A stretch of 20,891 bases of DNA from Amoebophrya sp. AT5.2 (GCA_005223375.1 RXOD01004535.1:1-20891), one strand, 5' to 3'; numbered from the stretch's first letter, positions 9,479 through 17,961 are shown. Notes: generated from the letters alone by a model not told the origin. Made by a program: numbers and translations.

Positions 9479-12448
9479 ATGGACCCCTCTTCTAGCCGAA
9501 AAATGGACGCTGCGACCGACGCTGCTTTTGACGTCTTGCGCCGTCGCCAGCTGGAGAGCAACCAGAAGCTCCATTCCCTGGAATCTGAGAACCGGGCGCT
9601 AAAACTGCAGAATGACAAACTGGAAACCGAAAACGCGCAGCTTCGTGCGGCTCGGGACACCGCGGACGGCGACCGCGCGTCGCTAGCACTTCAGCTGGAA
9701 GCGTCGCAGCGGAAAGCGGAGGCGTCGCAGAGAACGGCGGCGCAGCTGCGCGGCTTGCTGTCGAAAAGGATTGGCGAGGTGGAGACGATTTGCGGAACGC
9801 TGCGCACCGAAGTGTTGAGCCCGTCGCTGCCGAGCGCTGGGGAAATCAACGTCGACCCCAGCGCACAAGTAGCTCCAGCAGACATATCTCCACAGGGGGT
9901 TGAAGAACTCAACAATCTCAATGAAAATGGCGGTAGTTCATCGCGTGCCGCTGCCGGGCGTAATCGGTCCGGTTCCGGATGGGCATTCTATGAACAGCCA
10001 CACCTCCTGTCTGGTGCTGCTGCTGCTCAGAAACGGCCTTTTCAACCAACGTGGTCGGCCGCAAAGGCGGCGGCGACCTCCCACAACATGGCAGCGCCAG
10101 CGGCAGCATTGAAATCAACGGCGGCCGCCGCCCCTCTTTCATCTGGTGCAGGTGCAGAAGCTGCTTCTAGTACTTCCGGGGGCAGCACTACCCCTATTCA
10201 GCAACCTCCGGCGGCAGGGATAGCTTCATCTGCGATAGACGAGAAGGCCGCTGCAGCAACATTTCGAAAGCGAAGCGAGGAAGAAATCCTTCTTGCTCGT
10301 CATATAAATGGAAGCGGCGCTTCTACTTCTAGCCCGACACCAGCACCACCGAATAAGCCAAGTGAAGAGGAGTTGCTGGCGACTCTAATGGCCGCCCAGC
10401 CCGTCGACGAGGAGGCTGAAAAGCAGCAGCAAGAATGCGAAACGAGCAATCGTGAACATGAGGAGCAGCAACAAGTTGTGGCTCCCTGCTCCGCGCGAGC
10501 GAAATCCGCGGCGCCCCTTGTCAAGCAGAACCCCCTCAACGTAGGTGCCGGCGCGGACAGGGAAAGTTTTTGCAGCGAAGAACCAAGCAACAGCAAGCGC
10601 AATGCAGCGATGCCGAGTATACCGAAGACGAGGAGTGGGGCTGCGGCTAGTCGGCGGAACAACCCGTTCGCAATGGACGAAGTACCGTCATCCCCAGATC
10701 AGGACAGTATGTTGGAAATTGATGATGAAGTCGACGCTGACGGCGCAGTCGAGGTAGAGGAAGGGTTTGTCTTGGAGCTGGTAGAGGAGGAGGACCCGGG
10801 CGACGCGATGGGAAAGGAGGCCCTACCTGATGGCGTTGTCGAGGATTCCCATTCCGACGACCACCTAGCAGCGGCGGATGAAATTGAAAAGGAAGCGACG
10901 CCATCGCCACAAGGCAAAGGAACGGCGGTACCGACCGCCGAAGAGAAAGAGATGAAAAGCGGAAAGACCACGAGTAACAAGGTGGCACCGGAGACAACTA
11001 CTCCTGCTCCTACAGCAGCTCCTCCCACAACTTCCACTAATGCCGCGCGAAAACGTCAGCATGGCAAGAATCAGAATGCTCCGCCGCCGCCGCGCACGAA
11101 AGCCGGAGGCAAGCGGCCACAGTCGGGCGTCTCGACAGGAACAAGTTCTTTGAAGCGTGGCGGAGGCAGTTTCTCGAATTTTGTGCGCATGCAACGAGAA
11201 AAGGAGGAGCAGCGCGAGCAGGACAACAATGCAGTAAACTTAAATGCAACAAGCAGCGATGGGGCGACCCGTTCTCGCGTCGGGACGATGAAAACTACCA
11301 GCCTCAAATTCAATTCCAACGACGATTCGGACTCGCAGGTCGTGGGCCCGTCGTCATCTTCCGGCCAGCCGCACGCGAAGAAGACGAAAGCAAGAACAAA
11401 CGACAGAAAAACCACAGCTTGGATGGTGCCAGAAGATCATCCTACGGCCCCTGTGACGAAAAGAGCGAAACTTGAAGAGGTGAACGCGAAAAACGAGACC
11501 ACTTCGTCGGACCCAGACGGCCAGAAGCTCCAGAACTCGAAATGCACTTCAACGCCAAGCCTTGCCATTGGCAACCCTCCGCCGTTCATCTCGTCGTCTT
11601 CGGCTTCGAAAAGTAGTGCGAGTGGGGCGAAGAGAGTTGTACTTGCTCCTGCGGCTTCCTCCACGTCTTTCGCCGAGGACATCGCACTGGTCGGCAGCCA
11701 CGGCAAGGGAAAAGGTAGTAGTAACAAGGGCAAAGCGGCTACAAGCCCAAGCGTGCCGTTCCCGTTCCAGGCGGTCGCGCGGGGTCCCGCTCTCGCCCCC
11801 GGGGCGGGAGCGCCGCCTACAGTCGGCGGACCGGGAGCCCCCGCTAGCTCCAGCAGTGGAGGCGCGCCGTGCTGGGGCACAAATGGAAATGGACGAAATG
11901 CCGGCACGTCGTACGGTGCTTTCTCCGGCGCCAACGCGCCTGCGGCATTCGCGAAAAACAAGGGCGCAAATGTAAAACCGGCGGGCAGCAACATTGTGTA
12001 TTCCACAGCGCAGCAGCATTCGGGATCCAGCAAGAGCAATGTGAATGCCCTCTTGATGCCGCCGCCAGCGTCAGCGAATAAAGGGCCCGCGAGTGGTGCG
12101 ATGACGTCGAAAAACAAGGGCGGCGGCAAGGGTTCCTCCGCCTCCTCATCTTCGGCTCCACTCCCGAATCCCACGGCCGCCGTTGCCGCTGCGTTCGTAG
12201 CGAGCGCTGGCGGTGTTGGTGTGTCAGCTTCTTCAGCACCTCCACCGCAGGTCTCGATGCACCAGGCCCTGCCTTCCGTCGTCGGGGGAAGCATGTGGCA
12301 GGGAACGCATCATGGTGTGAAGGGAAAGGGCGGGGGGCCTGCTGTGGGGCATGCAGCAGCCAACGGCAAGCCGCCGTTCGCCGCGCACCAGCAAGGAGGA
12401 AAAATGAACAGCAGCGCAGGTGGATACAACCATCTCAGCAAGAAGTAG
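9479..12448 (+). CDS. Low-complexity protein with N-terminal coiled coil, function unknown
   Basis: Uninterrupted frame of 989 aa from ATG 9479; the frame stays open upstream to 9326, but only a GTG is there. A second ATG at 9503 (residue 9) has the A-rich AAAAATG context of other genes here. Residues about 18-115 form a strong heptad-like coiled coil with LHSLESENRALKLQN and LETENAQLRAARD. The rest is probably disordered: Ala/Ser/Pro-rich, a very acidic block (about 400-440), basic patches resembling nuclear localisation signals (KRGGG, HAKKTKAR, TKRAKLEEV), then Gly/Ala/Ser/Pro-rich to the end with repeated KGKG/KNKGGGKG. A short imperfect repeat, SEEEILLARHI then SEEELLATLM, lies near residues 260-300. 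No catalytic domain is recognised. A nuclear RNA- or chromatin-associated scaffold is possible but is inference. Large antisense frames over the GC-rich part are shadows. Confidence 0.75.
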   Translation: MDPSSSRKMDAATDAAFDVLRRRQLESNQKLHSLESENRALKLQNDKLETENAQLRAARDTADGDRASLALQLEASQRKAEASQRTAAQLRGLLSKRIGEVETICGTLRTEVLSPSLPSAGEINVDPSAQVAPADISPQGVEELNNLNENGGSSSRAAAGRNRSGSGWAFYEQPHLLSGAAAAQKRPFQPTWSAAKAAATSHNMAAPAAALKSTAAAAPLSSGAGAEAASSTSGGSTTPIQQPPAAGIASSAIDEKAAAATFRKRSEEEILLARHINGSGASTSSPTPAPPNKPSEEELLATLMAAQPVDEEAEKQQQECETSNREHEEQQQVVAPCSARAKSAAPLVKQNPLNVGAGADRESFCSEEPSNSKRNAAMPSIPKTRSGAAASRRNNPFAMDEVPSSPDQDSMLEIDDEVDADGAVEVEEGFVLELVEEEDPGDAMGKEALPDGVVEDSHSDDHLAAADEIEKEATPSPQGKGTAVPTAEEKEMKSGKTTSNKVAPETTTPAPTAAPPTTSTNAARKRQHGKNQNAPPPPRTKAGGKRPQSGVSTGTSSLKRGGGSFSNFVRMQREKEEQREQDNNAVNLNATSSDGATRSRVGTMKTTSLKFNSNDDSDSQVVGPSSSSGQPHAKKTKARTNDRKTTAWMVPEDHPTAPVTKRAKLEEVNAKNETTSSDPDGQKLQNSKCTSTPSLAIGNPPPFISSSSASKSSASGAKRVVLAPAASSTSFAEDIALVGSHGKGKGSSNKGKAATSPSVPFPFQAVARGPALAPGAGAPPTVGGPGAPASSSSGGAPCWGTNGNGRNAGTSYGAFSGANAPAAFAKNKGANVKPAGSNIVYSTAQQHSGSSKSNVNALLMPPPASANKGPASGAMTSKNKGGGKGSSASSSSAPLPNPTAAVAAAFVASAGGVGVSASSAPPPQVSMHQALPSVVGGSMWQGTHHGVKGKGGGPAVGHAAANGKPPFAAHQQGGKMNSSAGGYNHLSKK

Positions 12449-13103
12449 ATGTTGGTTATTTGGCACCGAGCGGCTGTGAACCTGAACGACCTCAGACCAA
12501 CAAAACTGAAAACAGGCATGAGCTTCCGGAACCACGCGAATTCCGGCCGCGCGACGACACCACCCATTCATTGATCATGATTCTGCAGAAGCATATACTT
12601 TCACAAAATATATTTCAATTTGTGTCCTCGGATCATCTTGAGTCGGGTTTCTTTTCTGAAACGACGATGCAGGAGCAGGAGGAACGTCGCTAAAGCCTCG
12701 GTCAACGGTCCTACTCTCTGACGCAATCCACGTCCACGATGAATTTCAAGTAAGTAGATGAAATGAGAGCGCTGAGCCTGACCCTAAGCGACGAGCGTGT
12801 TTTAGATGTGCATGAAGGTCTTCGCATAGGTCGATGACATGAGTCACATTTTCTTTTTCACATCCGTACCGATCCTGCTTATTTCCTTTTGCTTTCATAA
12901 ATGTGCAGGAGCATGCAGATTGATTCAGAGACCGAGTGCTATAGACCCAGGAGCAGGTACAGGTCGTGGTCAGGCCTCCCTTGTTCGTAACGGTGCCAAC
13001 TTCAACCGATCCCTTTAGGTCGAGGGCGCCAGTGACAGTGTGAAGATCAAAATTTTCGTCCTAGCTAGCATCCCCTAATATCTCAAACATTTTATATCAA
13101 AAA
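12449..13103. other. Intergenic / leader with intron-like segments
   Basis: No long frame occurs. The region contains a textbook donor (GTAAGT, 12750) and a good pyrimidine tract plus CAG (12908), a GTACAG donor (12957) and CTTTAG acceptor (13018). CGTCCTAG at 13064 could serve the downstream gene at 13104. It therefore looks like a spliced leader region, or a tiny split ORF (listed separately). Confidence 0.4.
12739..13043 (+). other. Possible three-exon mini-ORF or spliced 5' leader
   Basis: ATG 12739 runs four codons into GTAAGT. Removing 12750-12908 (159 nt) and 12957-13018 (62 nt) gives a 27-codon frame starting MNFKSMQIDSE and ending in TGA at 13043. The first intron has the best consensus sites in the window; the second is shorter than the confirmed-by-homology introns and its donor GTACAG matches the local GTAC habit. 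The peptide has no family resemblance. It may simply be spliced untranslated leader of the gene at 13104. Transcript data are needed, so confidence is low. Confidence 0.25.
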
Positions 13104-13829
13104 ATGAAGGCAGCTCATCAAGAACATGACGCAGACAGCAATGCAGGAGGTAGCACGGCTGCAACGTCCGATAACGAAATGAATCTGCAAGGCGAGCAGA
13201 GAAATAATTCGCTACGATCCTCGTCTCCTGCTGCTTCTCAAGTCGTACCTCCAGGATCAGGATCCATGGAACCTGCTCCGGCACCCCCAGCTCCAGAGGC
13301 AGAGGAGGAGTCTGGTTGGACCAACTGGAGAAACTATGTTCCCTGACTCGTCTACCAAAGTTCGCGGCTGATTGCGAACTTGCTCGAGGATGACCAGAAG
13401 AAGATTAAGGACCAGGACGAGGATGCGTCGACTAAAAATAAAATGGGCGACGGAACAAACTTGCAGAAATCCGCTTCGTCTGCTGAAGACATCAAAAGAA
13501 GAAATAGTGACAGTGCAGTAGTTGCAGCACCAGCACCAGCTTCAGGAGCCAGTGTAGCAGAGACCGACGCCGGGGTGCAGTGGCGCCGTGCAGATCGTAA
13601 ACGGAAAAGGACTTCCTCGCGGCCGCAGGAGCCGAACGCGATCGTGGGCGGGCCCGGAGAGATCGACGTACACGCTTTCATCGCGAGTACGGAGCAGCCG
13701 CCCCCGACTGTGTCGGAGGGCAGCACATTGAAGGGGAACGGGAACGGCGGCAAGCAGGACAAGAACGCCCATCTGCCAATGCCATTGTCGACGCGGCAGG
13801 AGATCTCGTCGAGAACTGTATCGGATTAG
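13104..13829 (+). CDS. Low-complexity hydrophilic protein, frame broken by one in-frame TGA or containing an intron
   Basis: From ATG 13104 (AAAAATG context) the frame runs 80 codons to TGA 13344-13346, then stays open in the same frame to TAG 13829. The two halves have similar composition: Ser, Ala, Pro, Glu, Asp, Lys and Gln rich, with basic ADRKRKRTSSR and a more ordered NAIVGGPGEIDVHAFIAS near the end. Three readings fit. A 144-nt intron, 13245-13388 (GTACCT...CTCGAG|G, with CTGAT 19 nt upstream of the acceptor), removes the TGA in frame and gives about 193 aa. The TGA could be read through. Or the first ORF is an 80-aa protein and the rest is 3' UTR or a separate ORF from ATG 13443. The intron reading fits the other introns best, though it lacks a pyrimidine tract. 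No family recognised; disordered and probably nuclear is inference. Confidence 0.5.
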
Positions 13830-13875
13830 GGTAGTTAGGCGCCCCGACGAGATCATTTCTCTTCAAAAAAAAAAA

Positions 13876-13955
13876 GTTTTAGTGAAGTGGCGGAACCGCG
13901 ATGTCGAACCGCAAAAAACGGTTTTTTCAGCGGTGCTGCCGCTGATTTGAAAAAC
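13876..13955 (+). other. Strong stem-loop with SECIS-like core
   Basis: The basal stem is GTTTT 13876-13880 with AAAAC 13951-13955. Then TGAA (13883-13886) faces TGAT (13943-13946), which can form the U-U, G-A, A-G, A-U quartet typical of SECIS elements. A 14-position stem follows (13886-13899 with 13930-13943, two G-U, one A-G mismatch), then an upper 5-bp stem with loop CAAAAAA. The AA normally found 9-13 nt after the quartet is not at the right place, so this is SECIS-like at best. It lies 47 nt after the stop of the gene with an in-frame TGA. Confidence 0.4.
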
Positions 13956-14506
13956 ACCATAAGAAGTAATCGACCACATAAAAAATCAAAATATACATTA
14001 ACCTACTCATAGGCTGAATCTGCGATCGATGTACGTGGTGCTGTTCTCCATAGAATGGCACAGAACCAACAGTAAAAACATGTCCGTTCTACTACGATCA
14101 TTTTATTTGTAGTATGTTGAGCGAAAGACAAAGACAAAGAACAAGAAATAGATGATGGCCCCGCACAAAGGCCTCGCGCCGCGTGGGTCATCGATACCAT
14201 AGTGTGAAGAAGTAATACGAGAAATGAAGCACGAAACACGTGCGCGAATGCGAGCGAGCCACGCCCACGTCGAGGATGTACGCTGGGCGCGGTTCTAGGC
14301 GACGTGTTCGAGATCGAGATCGAATCTGGCACCACTTCTGTATCTACATTTTCTTTCCACCTGCAGCTAGCGCTCCGTCACACAAGGTCCCCTGTTGCTG
14401 CCCGTCACGCCTCTACCATGCTGGCGGAATCCGAATCGGTATCAGTCGTATAAACAAACTGAGCTTTCGAGCCGCTGAGCTTTCGCATTCAGAATCAGAT
14501 GCATGA

Positions 14507-14530
14507 GGGGAAAGGGAATAAGGGTTGGGG
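14507..14530 (+). other. G-quadruplex motif
   Basis: Four G-runs (GGGG, GGG, GGG, GGGG) are separated by loops AAA, AATAA and TT. This fits the standard G3+N1-7 rule on the + strand. It lies in the intergenic region upstream of the Cys-rich surface protein gene. Confidence 0.7.
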
Positions 14531-15055
14531 TAAGTACGTCTTAAGCTTAACCAGTTCGTTGCTCTTCGAATTCGGGTAATCGAAATCGTGATTTCCTCGT
14601 TCTGGTTTTGCCGCAGAAGGCTAGAGGATCGCGATAGCTTCGATTGGTTTCGATACATGGAGCAAGAAAGCACAACTCGCCGGTAGCCCCGATATTTCTA
14701 TGTCCCGCCCGATGCAGGAACTTAAAACCAAGAAGAAAGTTGTACTGACTTACTTTAGAAGTGGATCGTACGAAAACGAATGATATAAGAAACAAATATT
14801 AATTTGTTGATGAAGGAAAGGGAAACACAACATTGTCGCGTGGCCGCCCGCTCGTTATTTATATTCTCCTTGAAGTTGTAGTCGCCCCAAAGTAAGTAGC
14901 GTAGCCAGACAACGAACTTTCTAGCACCACGATGGCAATCACTATAAATGAAGATTCGACGACGTATTCTGTTTCATCTGAGCGTGTGCGTGGTCTAAGA
15001 AAGTAGTATCGTTCTTTTCTAGTCTGGGATTGAAGACGCCATTGATTATCGGGGG

Positions 15056-16417
15056 ATGTTGACGACCTGCTGTGTTACGGGAAAAATGTCATCAAGAAGT
15101 TCGAGGCGGTTCCTCTTCCTCTCCGCGGTCGCTTACGCCTACCCGATAGCAGTTTTTGCCGGCCCCAACGTCGGCTCGTCCGCGCCTTCCCTCTCCAAGG
15201 TGCCGGATGCGAGGACCCCGACCACCACCGCCGCCCCGAAGCCGCCGCAGAAGTCCTGTACCGCGGAGACTTTTGGCAATACCCGCACCAAGATCTACTG
15301 CGGCAACTGCCGCGCCGTGTCCAAGTGGGCCTTCTCCTCGGAGCTCGCGCACACCTGCGACGCGTTCTGCCGGTCGTTTGGGCTCGTGTGCGTCGACGCC
15401 TTCGACGAGTTGATGGACAGTTGTGCTGTGGACGGGAGCCCGCGGGGCTGTGCCTATCCCTTTCGCTTCGACGACGACGCCATCTGCCAGTGCAACACTG
15501 AGGAAGGGCTGGCGCAGCTAGGGACAGCACCAGGAGGAGATTCTTCTTCTCAGAGTCAAAGTACAACGGGCGAGACGCAGGAACCGCTGCTGCTCCGCGG
15601 CACCTGGGTGTACAAGGAGTACTTGGACGCAAACTGCCGGATCGAGTCCGGCCTGCAGATGACGGGTGAAATCGGGCAGACCTGCGTCCCGGAGACGCTG
15701 GTGACGTCCAAGAAGCTCACAAGTTGCGCGATGAGCGGGAAGCACGCGTGGTACACCTTCTTTCCGGACGCGGTGGATTGCGGGGAGGCCGCGCCGGGAA
15801 CCACTACGAGCGGGCGACGGCGAGCTACTGCTGCAACTGGTGGTAATACGAATAGCGGCCTCGGCATGCGCATGGGTATCCAAAGCGCGGTGCGAAATTC
15901 GATCTCCTCGGGTGCGCCCTCGTCAGAACATGTTGGACTTGGATACAACGATGAGACGAGCCGGGCCAGTGCAGTTGCACTGGAACCGATTTTTCGAGAG
16001 ATGAGCGATCCGGTTCCACCAGCGCAGCTGCGCCAGCTCGCGCACACAGGCAAAGAGGACCTGGGGTGCCGCAAGAAAGCCTTCAATCGCTTCTTCGCGA
16101 TCACGTGCCACGCGGAGGAACATGAATCGTCCTCAGGAGCGACCACCGGTTCCACGACCACGCCACCCCCGCTCTTGCCCTCGTCAACCTGCGGCTGCTG
16201 CGACAAGTGTCCGGTGACCTCGCAGCACAAGATGCTGGAAACGACTTCTGTGGGAACCGTATCGACCGTTCAGTCGACAGAGAGGAAGACGGAGTTCAGT
16301 TCGTCCGCCTGGAGCGGCAGGCGGACGGCCGCGCGGAAGGCGATGAGCAGCTGGGACCGCTTCGCGGTGCTGGTGGGAGGGACCACATCAATCATGTTCC
16401 TGTACATACTCGCTTAA
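15056..16417 (+). CDS. Secreted Cys-rich protein, probably GPI-anchored or membrane-tethered
   Basis: Frame of 453 aa from ATG 15056, the first ATG after an acceptor-like TTTTCTAG (15022). ATG 15086 (Met11) has a better AAAAATG context and gives a more typical signal peptide: SSRSSRR, then FLFLSAVAYAYPIAVFA, cut near AGPN. Residues 68-146 hold ten Cys: C-x13-C-x2-C...HTC-x3-C-x6-C-x10-C-x8-C...AIC-x-C. This recalls Cys modules common in dinoflagellate extracellular proteins (from memory, not searched). A second module (about 183-242) has WVYKEYLDANC...GQTCVPE...TSC...WYTFFPDAVDC. A third cluster, TCGCCDKC, is at 378-385. The linkers are Thr/Ser/Pro-rich. The end is a Ser-rich stretch followed by FAVLVGGTTSIMFLYILA, with no cytoplasmic tail, which favours a GPI signal over a transmembrane segment. 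Cell-surface location is inferred; the ligand is unknown. Confidence 0.75.
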   Translation: MLTTCCVTGKMSSRSSRRFLFLSAVAYAYPIAVFAGPNVGSSAPSLSKVPDARTPTTTAAPKPPQKSCTAETFGNTRTKIYCGNCRAVSKWAFSSELAHTCDAFCRSFGLVCVDAFDELMDSCAVDGSPRGCAYPFRFDDDAICQCNTEEGLAQLGTAPGGDSSSQSQSTTGETQEPLLLRGTWVYKEYLDANCRIESGLQMTGEIGQTCVPETLVTSKKLTSCAMSGKHAWYTFFPDAVDCGEAAPGTTTSGRRRATAATGGNTNSGLGMRMGIQSAVRNSISSGAPSSEHVGLGYNDETSRASAVALEPIFREMSDPVPPAQLRQLAHTGKEDLGCRKKAFNRFFAITCHAEEHESSSGATTGSTTTPPPLLPSSTCGCCDKCPVTSQHKMLETTSVGTVSTVQSTERKTEFSSSAWSGRRTAARKAMSSWDRFAVLVGGTTSIMFLYILA

Positions 16418-16446
16418 CATGCGAGCATGTTAAACATGCTTGCATG
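16414..16446. repeat. Two adjacent perfect inverted repeats over the stop codon
   Basis: TTAACATGC-GA-GCATGTTAA (16414-16433) contains the TAA stop of the preceding gene. Just after it, CATGC-TT-GCATG (16435-16446) forms a second hairpin. Both arms of each repeat match exactly. They may form mRNA hairpins at the end of translation or mark 3'-end processing; the function is not known. Confidence 0.6.
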
Positions 16447-17241
16447 GGGACGGAGCGAACGAGGGGGCGGGCCAGTGCTATGGCTGGTGTCAGGATGTCG
16501 ATGTGTCAGAGGGGTTTTTGTTCAAGATTGAGATTCATTTACACGGGACAGATTGCTCGAGAACATCACGTGAAAAGTGTACAATTCAGATGGGGCTATT
16601 CGCATACACGTACACCCGCACATTTCCTCTGAGATTATCGATGGGTGCACAGGTGGAGAAGGGCGAACAATAGGAATACATACTAGGACAAATAAGCTGG
16701 CTCCTCTACAACACTAGAGGTGGATGTGGATCTTCAACCGTGTTATACCTGAACCTGTACATGAAAATTTTGGAATTATAATTTAGCCGCACCCGGCGCA
16801 CCCCTAGCACCCGGTTAGGGTTATGGACCAAACTTACTTTAACTACAATGAATTACACAGTTTTTTTAACCACCGAGAAATTGACAGCGGCAACGGGCAA
16901 CGGCCCAGAAGAGAGACGCAGCGGTACGATCGTCATTGTGCTCGTGTTCTTCTTGTTCAGCTTGAACTTTATTCAAGTTCAACTTCAAGAGACTAGTAAG
17001 TTGGTTCTACGCATTCGCATTTCTTAGCCAGCACGTCCACGTCCACGCCTGTTCGGTGCTGGTGCAGCATTAGAAAAAATAAACTAAAAGTATAGAAAGT
17101 GCTTCTTTCTACGGCCAGAGATATAGAGTTAGTCTTCTACTTCTTACTTTAGTTTTAGAGCGGCCGAGTACGACGGACGATTACGTCACAACTTTGTCTT
17201 CAGCGTGGTTCATAAGATAAGAAGCAAGCAGGCGAGAAAGA
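16418..17241. other. Intergenic, surface protein to BolA gene
   Basis: There are 824 nt without a supportable gene. It contains hairpins at its start, a telomere-like GGTTAGGGTTA (16813-16823) beside two GCACCCGG copies (16789-16796, 16807-16814), and a cluster of TTCAAG/TTCAAC repeats (16972-16989) that can pair with CTTGAAC (16961-16967). The pyrimidine tract ACTTTGTCTTCAG ends at 17203, a good acceptor 38 nt before the BolA ATG with no ATG between. Confidence 0.5.
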
Positions 17242-17961
17242 ATGTCGTGGTGCGCCACAAGTTCAAGTACAAGTTCTGCTCTGCAACGAGGTCGCGCGCC
17301 GCCGTCTTGCAGACGAACGGCACTCGCGACCTTTTCGACGCTGCGGAGTTCCATTCCCATTGCTTGGCGCGACGCATCCCCAACGTCGAGCCGGATGACA
17401 CGCGGCGCAGGGCTGCGACTGCCACTACACCGAGGCCGAGACACGCGGCGAGTACTAGCAGATTTCCTCGGCGGCGGCGCCCACGCTGTACACACTGCGT
17501 GGTCACTCAATCAGCCACGACGGTTTTTCAGCGGTGGTGCTGGTGAGGCGCCTTCATCTGGGTAGTAAGAAAGTGCTAACTCTTACCACTGCCTTCTTGT
17601 TAAAATATACGAAACAAAGACTTGTATACACGTAGGTACTTCCTCCACTCAAAGTACAACCCTAGTACTTTCCACAATATCACATCAATCATTAAGATTA
17701 TAGTTTCTTCAACTATACACATACAGCCCGTTGTACGAGCAGGAGGTGGTTGGTATGATCAAGCGCAAATTCGGCACCGATGCGGGCGTGGAGATTTACG
17801 ATCGATCCGGGGGCTGCGGCACGAGCTACGAGATCATTGTCGAGTCCCCCATGTTCGCGGAGAAAACCCGGCTCCAGCGGGAGCGCATGGTGCAGGAGCC
17901 GATTCGAGCTGAAATCAAAAGGTGGCATGCCGTCACGATCAAAACAAAGATACCTGAGTGA
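17242..17961 (+). CDS. BOLA3: Mitochondrial BolA-like protein (BOLA3 type), two exons
   Basis: Exon 1 17242-17561 and exon 2 17727-17961 join through the split Gly codon GG|C to give 184 aa. Residues 108-184 are a full BolA domain: EVVGMIKRKFG, VEIYDRSGGCGTSYEIIVES, FAEKTRLQRERMVQ, IRAEIKRWHAVTIKTKIPE. The closest human match by memory is BOLA3, which works with GLRX5/NFU1 to pass [4Fe-4S] clusters to mitochondrial enzymes. Cys137 (GGCG) and His174 (WHAV) are at the positions of the usual [2Fe-2S] ligands. Residues 1-106 are Arg/Ser-rich with few acids and hold RRFFSGG (93-99), a typical mitochondrial presequence cleavage site. ATG 17242 is the first ATG after the acceptor-like TCTTCAG at 17203. 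Unspliced, the BolA frame has no ATG before its conserved part, so the intron is needed. Domain identity is very sure; the N-terminal exon is likely. Confidence 0.87.
17562..17726 (+). other. BolA intron (165 nt)
   Basis: GTAGTA...ATACAG, phase 2. Exon 1 would stop at TAG 17563 without splicing, and the BolA frame has a TAG at 17701, so the acceptor must lie after 17703. CAG 17726 is the only good site that keeps frame. The acceptor is AG|C, unlike the AG|G of all six SYF1 introns. Confidence 0.75.

Larger units (their letters stand above)
13830..15055. other. Long intergenic region
   Basis: There are 1226 nt without a supportable gene. It holds an A11 run (13865-13875), a strong stem-loop (13876-13955), a 16-nt-period direct repeat of CTGAGCTTTCG (14459-14485), a G-quadruplex motif (14507-14530), the palindrome TTAAGCTTAA (14541-14550) and an acceptor-like TTCTTTTCTAG ending at 15022 that could define the leader of the next gene. 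Short frames on both strands have no family resemblance. Confidence 0.5.

Noticed and set aside
11437..12294. 285-codon antisense frame over the low-complexity gene
   Set aside because: Composition is the reverse complement of Gly/Ala/Ser-rich coding sequence; no motif.
15556..16230. 224-codon antisense frame over the Cys-rich surface protein
   Set aside because: The + frame has signal peptide, ordered Cys modules and a hydrophobic end; the antisense frame has none.
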